DNA of 64,000 bases from Clostridium sp. E02 (lineage in GTDB: Bacteria > Bacillota > Clostridia > Lachnospirales > Lachnospiraceae), in NCBI RefSeq assembly GCF_003833015.1, contig NZ_RJLQ01000016.1:59538-123537 (forward strand), given 5' to 3'. A program made the translations under genes and the position numbers. Positions 1-7,454 of the stretch are shown here, piece after piece; position 1 is the first letter of the stretch, and every line of letters begins with the position of its first letter. The notes beneath the pieces are model-generated. The model saw only the letters and a list, made by a program, of their open reading frames with translations. It was not told the DNA's origin and ran no database searches.

Positions 1-1452
1 CTTTTTAAGAGAAAGGCATACGATTTCTTCCCGATACATTGGTTCTGGCAAAGGCAGACTGCCTGCTTTCTCTGCGTTTTCCTCTTCACTTAAAACAACT
101 GGAGTTACCATAAGATATAAGAAAGCTCCTATGAAAGAACCCAGCAGGATACAGGCAACCCATGCAATTGGTTTATTCACCAATCCCAAAATTAAAAATC
201 CCCCATGAGGTGCCGGAACCTCAATTTTTAATAGGTAGGTAGCAACTGCTGATATGGAAGATCCCACCATTAAAATAGGAATTACCTTTAACGGATTCTT
301 GGCTGCAAATGGTATGGCACCTTCCGTGATGTGGGTTGATCCCAGTATGTAATTAATGAGTGCCGCTGTCCGGTCCTCCTTCGAAAATCGATTTTTCTTA
401 AGAGTAGCAGCAATTGCAAATACAAGAGGCGGAGTGATACAGGCAGCTGACACACCAGCCATAAAAAAGGCATTCCCCTGTGAAAGCAAAACTGTCCCGG
501 TTACATAAGCGGCTTTGTTCACTGGACCACCCATATCAAACGCACTCATACAGCCAATTACAATTCCCAAAAGAACCGGACTGGTGTTTTGAATCTTTGA
601 TAACCCTGTCATCATAAATTGATTCAATGCCGCACACGGCTGGCTAAATAGCATCATTATGATACCCACCCCACCAACCGTAACAATGGGGACAATAAAA
701 ATTGATTTCAGCCCTTCTAGCTGCCTTGGCAGTCCTTTTAGCGCCTGAACTACAAAAAGCGCCAGATAACCAGCAAGAAAACCGGCAATGATTCCTCCCA
801 AAAATCCAGAATCAGTATTTGCTGCAATCATACCACCCACCATTCCAGCGATCAGACCAGGACGTCCCCCAATCGACTGGGCAATAAATGCGCTAAGAAC
901 CGGAACCATAAGCCCCATCGAATACCCGCCCACAGATTTTAGCAGCGCCGCAATGCGGTTGTATTGTTCCGATGCCGGATCAAAAGAATAAATTCCCCAG
1001 AGAAATGAAATAGCCGTCAAAACACCTCCTGCCACAACAAAGGGCAGCATATGGGACACTCCATTCATCAAATGGGTATAAATCTGATGCACTCCATGAA
1101 GATTCTTCTGCTTCCTTTCATTTGTACTTCTAACCCCACCTCGAACCGGCACATTTCCTTCTAAACAGGTTTGAATCAGTTCTTCTGCTTTGCTGACTCC
1201 CTGAGAAACCGATACGACTAAAACCGGTTTTCCATTGAATCGGTCTAAATCCACCGATTTGTCACTGGCAACGATAACAGCATCTGCCCCTAAGATGTCC
1301 TCCTCTGTCAATGGATGTTCAACCCCTATGGCTCCATTGGTCTCAACTTTAATCTCGCATCCCAGTTTTTTGGCTGCCACCTTTAAGGCTTTTTCTGCCA
1401 TAAACGTATGGGCAATCCCTGTGGGACACCCCGTTACTCCAAGTATTCTCAT
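1..1452 (-). CDS. fruA: Fructose-type PTS permease EIIBC (partial, C-terminus outside window)
   Basis: This gene encodes a membrane phosphotransferase permease that imports fructose and phosphorylates it to fructose-1-phosphate. The N-terminal IIB domain carries the phospho-acceptor Cys in the motif VTGCPTGIAHTFMAEKAL near residue 8. A multi-helix IIC domain follows, with the family signature GGPVNKAAY. The reading frame stays open to base 1, after a charged linker (SEEENAEKAG) that is likely the start of a C-terminal IIA domain, giving order B-C-A; that is inference. The ATG at 1452 is preferred over 1458 because the GGTGG ribosome site sits about 7 bases before it. Only 2 bases separate it from the 1-phosphofructokinase gene, so the two are one operon. 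Confidence in the family is high; the sugar is inferred from the neighbour. Confidence 0.92.
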   Translation of the reverse strand, partial: MRILGVTGCPTGIAHTFMAEKALKVAAKKLGCEIKVETNGAIGVEHPLTEEDILGADAVIVASDKSVDLDRFNGKPVLVVSVSQGVSKAEELIQTCLEGNVPVRGGVRSTNERKQKNLHGVHQIYTHLMNGVSHMLPFVVAGGVLTAISFLWGIYSFDPASEQYNRIAALLKSVGGYSMGLMVPVLSAFIAQSIGGRPGLIAGMVGGMIAANTDSGFLGGIIAGFLAGYLALFVVQALKGLPRQLEGLKSIFIVPIVTVGGVGIIMMLFSQPCAALNQFMMTGLSKIQNTSPVLLGIVIGCMSAFDMGGPVNKAAYVTGTVLLSQGNAFFMAGVSAACITPPLVFAIAATLKKNRFSKEDRTAALINYILGSTHITEGAIPFAAKNPLKVIPILMVGSSISAVATYLLKIEVPAPHGGFLILGLVNKPIAWVACILLGSFIGAFLYLMVTPVVLSEEENAEKAGSLPLPEPMYREEIVCLSLKK

Positions 1453-1454
1453 AC

Positions 1455-2375
1455 TCATTCCACCTTTCGTACCAATATTTCTTTTTGATATTCATGGACC
1501 CGATCCATACGTCCCAGCCCATTGCTTTCTGCTACATTAGCCCCCACTGCAGCGGAACGTTTTAACGCTGCCTCTATGTTATCTGGTTTCTCTAGCCATA
1601 CGCTTAGAAACCCCGCGAGGGAAGCATCTCCGGCACAGGCAGAGCTAATCTGGATGATTTCTTTGGTCCCTGCACCGTATATGGATTTGCCATTATAAAA
1701 ATAAGAGCCACGTTCCCCAAGGGTTAAGAGAACATTCTGGGCTCCATTCTCATGGAGAAAATGCAGAGTATCTTTGATATCTTCCTCATCTCTCATAACA
1801 ATCCCAAAGATATCTTGTATCTCTTCGTCGTTTGGTTTGATGAGAAAGGGACGATACTCCATCAGCTTCTTTAGATAGGAAGAACTAATATCCAAGATAA
1901 CTTTGGTTTTCTTTGTCTGGCAAATCTCCATTATTTCATCGTAAAACGAATTCTCCATTCCTTTCGAAAGGCTCCCACTGACCACTAACGTATCTAGGTC
2001 ATCAAGCCCATCTATCATCATACACATATCCCTTTGCTTATTGGGGGGTACATATGCCCCTTCATTTACAAATTTATATTCCTCCTTTCCATCATTTAAA
2101 AAAATATTGATTCTGGTTGTATCCTCTACCCAAATGGGATATGTTTTAATATAATTTTCTTTCGTATTCTCGATGATGTACTGTCCCGAAAAGTCTCCGA
2201 AAAAGCCTAAAACTGCAGACTCAGTGGCAAAACGTCTCAAGCAATAACTTACATTCAGTCCTTTTCCATTGGGTGTGTAAACCGCATCAAAGGTTCGGTT
2301 TACTACTCTTCCATAAATCCCATGGGAATGAAGATTCACATCAATTGCAGGGTTTGTTGTTAACGTATAGATCAT
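1455..2375 (-). CDS. fruK: 1-phosphofructokinase (PfkB/ribokinase family)
   Basis: This 306-residue kinase should convert fructose-1-phosphate to fructose-1,6-bisphosphate in the cytosol, taking the product of the adjacent PTS permease into glycolysis. PfkB features are visible: the N-terminal substrate motif GKGLNVSYCLRRF near residue 38, the middle motif with IKPNDEE, and the C-terminal catalytic region SACAGDASLAGF. The usual GAGD is CAGD here, which keeps the catalytic Asp. The length is normal for the family. An ATG with a GAGGTGG site marks the start. It lies directly upstream of the permease gene and is probably controlled by the RpiR-type regulator upstream of it. Confidence 0.92.
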   Translation of the reverse strand: MIYTLTTNPAIDVNLHSHGIYGRVVNRTFDAVYTPNGKGLNVSYCLRRFATESAVLGFFGDFSGQYIIENTKENYIKTYPIWVEDTTRINIFLNDGKEEYKFVNEGAYVPPNKQRDMCMMIDGLDDLDTLVVSGSLSKGMENSFYDEIMEICQTKKTKVILDISSSYLKKLMEYRPFLIKPNDEEIQDIFGIVMRDEEDIKDTLHFLHENGAQNVLLTLGERGSYFYNGKSIYGAGTKEIIQISSACAGDASLAGFLSVWLEKPDNIEAALKRSAAVGANVAESNGLGRMDRVHEYQKEILVRKVE

Positions 2376-2542
2376 GTTCCCACCTCACTTATTCATTTGC
2401 TGATTCCTATTGTTCGATTCAATTTCTATTATAGACATCCGCTGAATGAAAATCTTTTCAGAAACTGAAAACAATGGGGGTAAAGATACCTTCTAGCGCT
2501 TTTTCATTTTCAAAAAGAAACTGGTTAAGCAAACGAGTGGAG

Positions 2543-3283
2543 TTAAGACTCTGCTGATATGTAATCGATGATAATTCTGCAAATCATGTAAAGTGCAATT
2601 CTTGAGGAAACTTCAAATTCTTTGATGGCATGGTGCGAATGTTTGTATCCAACAAGGGTATGTCTGCTATAGGCAATTAGTTCAGAGTTTGGGTTGCAGC
2701 AACAGGTTATGACACAGTTTCCCTTCTGACTGGCAGTGATCGCCGATGTAATGAGTTCCTTCGTTTTTCCATTCAAAGACAGCAAAAACAACACATCCTG
2801 TTGTTCTAGCTTTGCCGCTTTAATCTGCATAATATTGGGGTCATCCGTGAAAAAAACATCATAATTAAGCAGCTGTAGCTTTAAAGAAAATTCCTGCCCC
2901 ACATACGTCGTCAGACCTCTTGCAAAAACAGAGATCTGGCGAGCGGATTTTAAGCAATTAATTATGGTTAGAATATCAGTAAGTGATATTTGCTCCTGAA
3001 CGGCCTGCGCCTCGATCAAGGTCTTATTAAAAAGTTCGTTCATATTCTGAATTTCTTTGTTCTTTACTTGGTTGCCGCACCGGTATCTTAGTTCATGGAA
3101 TCCATTGAGCCCACACTTACGTATCGCTCTGGAAACGGTAGAAGGCGAGGAATACGTATCAAATGCAATGTCTACAATTGATAGCTCCGGAAGCATATCC
3201 TCATGACTGTTGATAAACTGAATAATTGACCGTTCTGTTTTTGTTAAATTCTCTATCATCTTCGTATTAATGGAAATAATCAC
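2543..3283 (-). CDS. RpiR-family transcriptional regulator (HTH_6 plus SIS domain)
   Basis: This is a sugar-phosphate-responsive transcription regulator. The N-terminal HTH_6 domain covers roughly residues 10-85, with LTKTERSIIQFI and SPSTVSRAIRKCG as the recognition helix region. A C-terminal SIS domain that binds phosphosugar follows (QISVFARGLTTYVGQEF, then a LFLLSLNGKTKE segment). A GTG at 3283 is chosen as the start because a GGGGGG site lies 7 bases upstream and because RpiR proteins normally begin about a dozen residues before LTKTE; an ATG at 3322 would add 13 residues. It lies 167 bases upstream of fruK on the same strand, so it likely controls the fructose operon. The effector is not shown. 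Confidence 0.85.
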   Translation of the reverse strand: MIISINTKMIENLTKTERSIIQFINSHEDMLPELSIVDIAFDTYSSPSTVSRAIRKCGLNGFHELRYRCGNQVKNKEIQNMNELFNKTLIEAQAVQEQISLTDILTIINCLKSARQISVFARGLTTYVGQEFSLKLQLLNYDVFFTDDPNIMQIKAAKLEQQDVLFLLSLNGKTKELITSAITASQKGNCVITCCCNPNSELIAYSRHTLVGYKHSHHAIKEFEVSSRIALYMICRIIIDYISAES

Positions 3284-3331
3284 GTAAGTCCCCCCAGGTA
3301 TATGTGATGAAAAGAGTTGCATTATTGCTAC

Positions 3332-3538
3332 TTATGTACGAAAAAAAATATTGATTGCCTCATCCTTGCTTAGTGGAATGGCTTTCACAATATTGTTCAT
3401 CTCTTCTACCGTAAATGTATTCCCTTTGCGTTTCATCTTCCGATAAAAGGTACATCGGTTCATTCCTATGGCATCTGCGATTGCTTCCTGGGTGGTACCA
3501 GCCTCTACAATCTTGCCTTTTAACATTTGTGTATTCAA
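3332..3538 (-). CDS. Small Cro/CI-type HTH protein
   Basis: This 68-residue protein is essentially one helix-turn-helix domain: TTQEAIADAIGMNRCTFYRKMK, with the second helix around residue 26. It resembles short phage-type XRE proteins and the DNA-binding units of conjugative elements. The start is TTG at 3538, set by a GGGAGG site 8 bases upstream. It ends 10 bases before the GTG-upstream region of the RpiR gene. Its target is unknown. It is divergent from the two XRE genes on the + strand, with about 150 bases between, so it might share control with them. Confidence 0.7.
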   Translation of the reverse strand: MNTQMLKGKIVEAGTTQEAIADAIGMNRCTFYRKMKRKGNTFTVEEMNNIVKAIPLSKDEAINIFFRT

Positions 3539-3643
3539 AGTGCCAACCTCCCGTTAGTTGCATTTATGCTATTTCATAGTATAAGGATAGCCCATGAAGG
3601 ATGAAATGTCAACACTGGAATCGCAGATACGCACCTTTTGAAC

Positions 3644-3673
3644 GTTGCAAATATGCAACATTAATGCTATGAT
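3644..3673 (+). promoter_or_regulatory. Promoter with overlapping palindromic operator, XRE gene A
   Basis: A -35 box TTGCAA (3645-3650) and a -10 box TATGAT (3668-3673) are separated by 17 bases. The -35 box lies inside a palindrome GTTGCA-AATA-TGCAAC at 3644-3659. The same unit recurs before XRE gene B, which suggests that one or both regulators bind it and repress. Confidence 0.75.
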
Positions 3674-3692
3674 ACAGGTAGGAGGGTTTATG

Positions 3693-4148
3693 ATGTCTAA
3701 TACTGGTCAAAGAATAAAGGAAAGAAGAAAACAGTTAGCGCTAAGTGCGGATAATGTTGCAGATCTACTGGGTGTCTCTAGATCTACCATATTCCGATAT
3801 GAAAGCGGACATATAGAGAAAGTCCCTGCAAACGTTTTAGAAAAATTGGCTGAAATTTTGAATACCACCCCTGCTTATCTTATGGGTTGGAAGGATGAAT
3901 ATAACTATCCTCATCAAACCATTTCTTCTAATGAAAGGAACGCAATGTTCTTAAGGGAATCTTTTGACGACAGTTATCACACGAAGGACTGTTTCTGTTT
4001 TCAAAACAATACGATGATGCCAAGTGACCGTACGAATATCAATGATATCATTAAACGTTATCTAAGCCTTACGGATATTGGGAAAAAGAAAGCCTCTGAT
4101 TATATTACCGATTTATCAGAGCAGTCCAAATACAAGCGTCCACACTAA
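3693..4148 (+). CDS. XRE-family regulator A (HTH plus C-terminal tail)
   Basis: This regulator of about 150 residues starts with an XRE helix-turn-helix (TGQRIKERRKQL, then ADLLGVSRSTIFRYESGHIE) that resembles CI/SinR-type repressors. After LNTTPAYLMGWKD comes a variable linker of about 50 residues and a conserved tail (DIIKRYLSLTDIGKKKASDY) that may mediate dimer or peptide contacts; that is inference. The start at 3693 is set by a GGAGGG site 8 bases upstream; an ATG at 3690 is also possible. Gene B, 60 bases downstream, is a close paralog that differs mostly in the linker. Confidence 0.8.
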   Translation: MSNTGQRIKERRKQLALSADNVADLLGVSRSTIFRYESGHIEKVPANVLEKLAEILNTTPAYLMGWKDEYNYPHQTISSNERNAMFLRESFDDSYHTKDCFCFQNNTMMPSDRTNINDIIKRYLSLTDIGKKKASDYITDLSEQSKYKRPH

Positions 4149-4158
4149 CCTCCAATTG

Positions 4159-4188
4159 GTTGCAAATATGCAACGCCAATGCTATGAT
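4159..4188 (+). promoter_or_regulatory. Promoter with overlapping palindromic operator, XRE gene B
   Basis: The unit matches the one before gene A: palindrome GTTGCA-AATA-TGCAAC at 4159-4174, -35 TTGCAA at 4160-4165, a 17-base spacer, and -10 TATGAT at 4183-4188. It lies directly after the stop of gene A. Confidence 0.75.
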
Positions 4189-4207
4189 AGATACAGGAGG
4201 ATTCATT

Positions 4208-4687
4208 ATGTCTATTACTGGTCAAAGAATTAAAGAAAGAAGAAAACAACTCGAATTAAGTGCAGACGATGTTGCGGATCTGCTAGGAGTCTCAAGATCC
4301 ACCATATTCCGATATGAAAGTGGGCATATAGAGAAGGTTCCTGCTAATGTACTAGAACGCTTGGCTGAAATTTTGAATACGACTCCCGCTTATCTTATGG
4401 GCTGGAAGGATGATGATACCTACCCTCACCATACTGCGGATTATACAAAGTGGCAGAAGGACTCTTCTGGCGAGAAGAATGGAATATTTATAAGAGAATC
4501 TTCTGACGGCTGCTATCACTCCGATGGTTGTGTCTATATCCCCGATGATAAGATGATTCCAAGTGACCGTACGAAGGTCTCTGATATCATCGATCGATAC
4601 TTAAGTCTCACAGATAAAGGGAAAAAGAAAGCTTATGACTATATTACCGATTTATCGGAGCAGTCGAAATACAAGCGTCAAAATTAA
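4208..4687 (+). CDS. XRE-family regulator B (paralog of A)
   Basis: This 159-residue protein shares nearly the whole HTH half with regulator A (SITGQRIKERRKQLELSADD, GVSRSTIFRYESGHIEKVPA) and its tail (RYLSLTDKGKKKAYDYITDL), but has a longer and different middle part. The start ATG at 4208 is 7 bases after an AGGAGG site. The tandem arrangement and the duplicated operator-promoter point to a recent duplication of gene plus control region. The shared operator predicts cross-regulation. No effector can be read from the sequence. Confidence 0.8.
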   Translation: MSITGQRIKERRKQLELSADDVADLLGVSRSTIFRYESGHIEKVPANVLERLAEILNTTPAYLMGWKDDDTYPHHTADYTKWQKDSSGEKNGIFIRESSDGCYHSDGCVYIPDDKMIPSDRTKVSDIIDRYLSLTDKGKKKAYDYITDLSEQSKYKRQN

Positions 4688-4708
4688 CATTTTATTTTCA
4701 TCTTTTTC

Positions 4709-4737
4709 TTGACTTTTCATAAGTGTCATGTTATGAT
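4709..4737 (+). promoter_or_regulatory. Promoter of the cold-shock gene
   Basis: A -35 box TTGACT (4709-4714) and a -10 box TATGAT (4732-4737) are 17 bases apart, a strong housekeeping promoter. Transcription should begin near 4744, giving a leader of about 120 bases before the cold-shock start codon. Confidence 0.75.
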
Positions 4738-4766
4738 CAACTAGTATTTTAATAAAGTTATGATTT

Positions 4767-4816
4767 CGCATGTATACGTAAGTCATTATTCTATTGATGA
4801 TTTACATATATATGCG
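4767..4816 (+). promoter_or_regulatory. Long hairpin in the cold-shock mRNA leader
   Basis: Arms 4767-4786 and 4797-4816 pair over 20 positions with two G-U pairs and one C-A mismatch, around a 10-base loop. The stem is AU-rich and lies between the predicted start of transcription and the ribosome site. Leaders of cold-shock mRNAs are known to fold in a temperature-dependent way; a thermosensor role here is inference. Confidence 0.6.
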
Positions 4817-4865
4817 ATTTTTAGTTTTAGCATAAATATAATATTATTATTAGGAGGTATCTTTC

Positions 4866-5066
4866 ATGACTAAAGGTACAGTAAAGTGGTTTAATCCACA
4901 AAAAGGTTTTGGTTTTATTTGCGACGAGCAGGGCAACGATGTATTCGTACATTTCTCCGGTCTCGCTATGGACGGATTTAAGACATTAGACGAAGGACAA
5001 TCTGTAACATTTGATGTAACAGAAGGCAACCGCGGATTACAGGCTGTTAACGTTCAGACTGTATAA
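4866..5066 (+). CDS. csp: Cold-shock protein, CspA family
   Basis: This is a 66-residue single cold-shock domain, an RNA chaperone that binds single-stranded nucleic acid. The RNP1 motif KGFGFI and the RNP2 motif VFVHFS are both intact, and the start [10 protein letters not shown] is typical. An AGGAGG site precedes the ATG. It is transcribed alone, from its own promoter and long leader to a strong terminator. The length and motifs are those of the family, so the call is secure. Confidence 0.97.
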   Translation: MTKGTVKWFNPQKGFGFICDEQGNDVFVHFSGLAMDGFKTLDEGQSVTFDVTEGNRGLQAVNVQTV

Positions 5067-5079
5067 ACCAGCGTTAAGA

Positions 5080-5107
5080 AAGACTACTTCGGTGGTCTTT
5101 TTTTTTG
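5080..5107 (+). terminator. Rho-independent terminator after csp
   Basis: Stem AAGACTAC / GTGGTCTT with a TTCG tetraloop is followed by a run of T. Confidence 0.9.
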
Positions 5108-5267
5108 CTTTTTGATTCAAATATTAAACGATCAAGGAAAATTCATGCACCGCATTTGTAAAACCATGCATATGGGAATAAAAATATACTGAATTATCTA
5201 TTATTCTGTGATAATATAGAATGGATTTTTAGAATAAAAAAAATACCAAAACAGAAATGGATGAACT

Positions 5268-6611
5268 ATGGACGCTAAACTAGAAAAAAAATACGGACTT
5301 TTTACAGCCATCGCAATGGTTGTCGGCATCGTGATTGGAAGCGGTGTATTCTTTAAAGCAGAGAAAATCCTAACTGCAACAGGCGGTAATTTAAAGCAAG
5401 GCATCCTTGCATGGGTAATCGGAGGTATTATTATGATATCCTGCGCCTATACCTTCTCTGTTATGGCAACAAAATATCAGTATGTCAATGGTATCGTAGA
5501 TTATGCAGAAGCTACCGTTGGAAAAACGTATGCTTACTATGTGGGCTGGTTTATGGCGATTATTTATTATCCGACGATTACCTCCGTTCTGGCCTGGGTC
5601 TCTGCCCGGTATACTTGTGTGATCTTTGGCTTCTCCATCACTGGAGGTGAGTGTATGACCATTGCCTGTTTTTATTTGATCTCCAGCTTTACCATCAACG
5701 CATTATCCCCTGTATTGGCAGGGAAATTTCAGGTAAGCACTACGATTATCAAGCTGATTCCCCTCTTTATAATGGCAATCGCAGGGACATTTGTCGGACT
5801 TCACAGTGGAATGACCTCCTATAATTTTACGCATTCTGTAACAACTGGCACTTCTTCCGGATTGTTTACGGCTGTCGTAGCCGCCAGCTTTGCCTATGAA
5901 GGTTGGATCATTGCTACCTGCATCAATGCGGAACTTAAAAATGCGAAAAAAAATCTTCCACTGGCTCTGATTGCAGGCACATTCATCACTATGGCTGTCT
6001 ATATCTTTTATTATATTGGATTAGCTGGTACCGTCAAAAATGAGGTCATCATGGCAGGAGGCGAAGCCGGGGCAAAGCTGGCTTTCCAAATGCTTTTTAC
6101 CTCAGTGGGCGGAAACCTACTGTTTATTTTTGTCATCATCTCCTGTCTGGGCACCTTAAATGGGCTGATGCTTGGATGTACCAGAGGAATCTACTCCCTT
6201 TCTGCTAGAGGTCTTGGTCCCAATCCAAGGATATTTAACCAGGTGGATCCTGTAACGAATATGCCTGTCAATTCCGCAATCCTGGGCTTATTCCTATGCG
6301 GTACCTGGCTATTTTATTTTTACGGAGCGAACTTAACCGCTAGTTGGTTTGGATTCTTTAGCTTTGATTCTTCTGAACTTCCAATCGTTACGGTGTATGC
6401 ACTGTATATTCCTATCTTTATTATGTTAATGATAAAAGGAAAGGACCTTAACTTTGTGAATCGTTTTTTCATGCCCCTCCTCTCTCTTGCAGGCTGTGTT
6501 TTTATGATTATTGCCGCCTGGTTTGCTCACGGAATGGCTGTGGTTGCTTTTCTTATCGTCTTTTTCTTTGTTATGATATTTGGTGCTGTGCTGTTACGGA
6601 AAGCAAAATAG
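5268..6611 (+). CDS. APC-family amino-acid permease (LAT-like)
   Basis: This 447-residue integral membrane transporter of the APC superfamily has about 12 hydrophobic segments. The first helix carries the family motif GIVIGSGVFF near residue 22, where the substrate backbone binds. A conserved AASFAYEGWIIA segment lies around residue 205, followed by ELKNAKKNLPLALI. The substrate, probably an amino acid taken up by symport or exchange, cannot be read from the sequence. No close Shine-Dalgarno is seen before the ATG. The gene stands alone between the csp terminator and a bidirectional terminator. Confidence 0.88.
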   Translation: MDAKLEKKYGLFTAIAMVVGIVIGSGVFFKAEKILTATGGNLKQGILAWVIGGIIMISCAYTFSVMATKYQYVNGIVDYAEATVGKTYAYYVGWFMAIIYYPTITSVLAWVSARYTCVIFGFSITGGECMTIACFYLISSFTINALSPVLAGKFQVSTTIIKLIPLFIMAIAGTFVGLHSGMTSYNFTHSVTTGTSSGLFTAVVAASFAYEGWIIATCINAELKNAKKNLPLALIAGTFITMAVYIFYYIGLAGTVKNEVIMAGGEAGAKLAFQMLFTSVGGNLLFIFVIISCLGTLNGLMLGCTRGIYSLSARGLGPNPRIFNQVDPVTNMPVNSAILGLFLCGTWLFYFYGANLTASWFGFFSFDSSELPIVTVYALYIPIFIMLMIKGKDLNFVNRFFMPLLSLAGCVFMIIAAWFAHGMAVVAFLIVFFFVMIFGAVLLRKAK

Positions 6612-6656
6612 CTCTTCTAAAAACTCTCTTCAAATAATTTTATAGGAAATATTAAT

Positions 6657-6690
6657 AAACCGCCTATCGTTTCTACACGATAAGCGGTTT
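6657..6690. terminator. Bidirectional terminator between convergent genes
   Basis: The inverted repeat AAACCGC...GCGGTTT, with an inner TATCGT/ACGATA stem, sits between the permease and the convergent Asn-repeat gene. T runs are weak on both sides. Confidence 0.6.
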
Positions 6691-6716
6691 AAACTAATAT
6701 CTGTCGTTATAAGTTA

Positions 6717-7115
6717 TTAAGGATTTTCAATTTCGTCAGCATCATAATTAACGAAAAAAATAAGATTATCGTTAAAATTATTGCTAAAGTTGTCGCTAAA
6801 GTTATCGCTTAAGTTATCATTAAAGTTTCTACTAAAGTTATCGTTTAAGTTTTTGCTAAAGTTATCGTTTAAGTTTTTGCTAAAGTTATCGTTTAAGTTA
6901 TCATTTAAGTTATCATTGAAATTTTCGTTGAAGTTATCGTTTAAGTTATCGTTAAAGTTATCGTTGGAAACCGCGACTCTTCGATTACGTGCCCTACAGC
7001 AATTATAGTAACCACACTGGTATGCTTCTCTTCTTTCTCTACTGCACCGTTCGCAATTATCATAACAACAAGGCCTACAATTACACCTGCAACAATTACA
7101 ATTAAAGCAACACAT
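6717..7115 (-). CDS. Cys-rich protein with Asn-rich tetrapeptide repeats, unknown function
   Basis: This 132-residue protein is not a family I recognise. The first 45 residues are very Cys-rich (MCCFNCNCCRCNCRPCCYDN and further CC pairs) and contain Arg clusters. The rest is about twenty tandem tetrapeptides of form (N/S)(D/K/E)N(F/L), such as NDNF, NDNL, SKNL, ending in a short acidic tail. The start at 7115 follows an AAGGAG site 8 bases upstream; a longer frame to 7187 has no such site. The DNA is a matching degenerate 12-base repeat, which leaves an open frame on the other strand too. Cys-rich heads and simple repeats occur in spore-coat and exosporium proteins, so a surface role is possible but unproven. 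Confidence 0.65.
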   Translation of the reverse strand: MCCFNCNCCRCNCRPCCYDNCERCSRERREAYQCGYYNCCRARNRRVAVSNDNFNDNLNDNFNENFNDNLNDNLNDNFSKNLNDNFSKNLNDNFSRNFNDNLSDNFSDNFSNNFNDNLIFFVNYDADEIENP

Positions 7116-7454
7116 ACGTCTCACTCCTTTTCTATTAGCGTTACTATATTTTATGCCAGAGTGAGACAAGTCGTGAAAAACGGGCATGTCTACCTACACA
7201 AAATTATATTTAAATCAAAATAAAATATTATTTTGTAACTTTAAAGAATCAGCTTTTCTATTGCAAAAGCATATGATACAATTTAAAAAATAAATTTTCG
7301 TCAATTTTTGTCGAATTTTGTTATCTGTCGTAACCATGAAAACGGTAATAATGCCATTCAATTCAGCGATGAAAGGAGTGTAGTAAATCGATTAAGACAC
7401 CACTACCGGGTCTCTTGCATATTAAAAATGCATAGAAAATAGGGGATTCTACAA
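7116..7454. other. Intergenic region before the large surface-protein gene
   Basis: No convincing gene is seen in these 339 bases. The left half is AT-rich and should hold the promoter of the leftward repeat gene. The right half (about 7330-7454) looks like a transcribed leader of the surface-protein gene with a GC-richer patch near 7390-7415, but no riboswitch consensus could be matched. Confidence 0.4.

Noticed and set aside
288..473. Separate small leftward gene
   Set aside because: It lies in another frame within the PTS permease gene and has no ribosome site.
3360..3563. Alternative frame over the small HTH gene
   Set aside because: It overlaps the better supported HTH protein in another frame and shows no domain.
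6781..7008. Open frame on + with LKLSLKLS repeats
   Set aside because: It is the antisense of the Asn-repeat gene; repeat periodicity keeps the other strand open. It has no ribosome site.
7330..7454. Possible riboswitch (cyclic-di-GMP type) before the surface-protein gene
   Set aside because: The GC-rich patch does not match the conserved core of either c-di-GMP class or another class I know, and no clear terminator stem follows.
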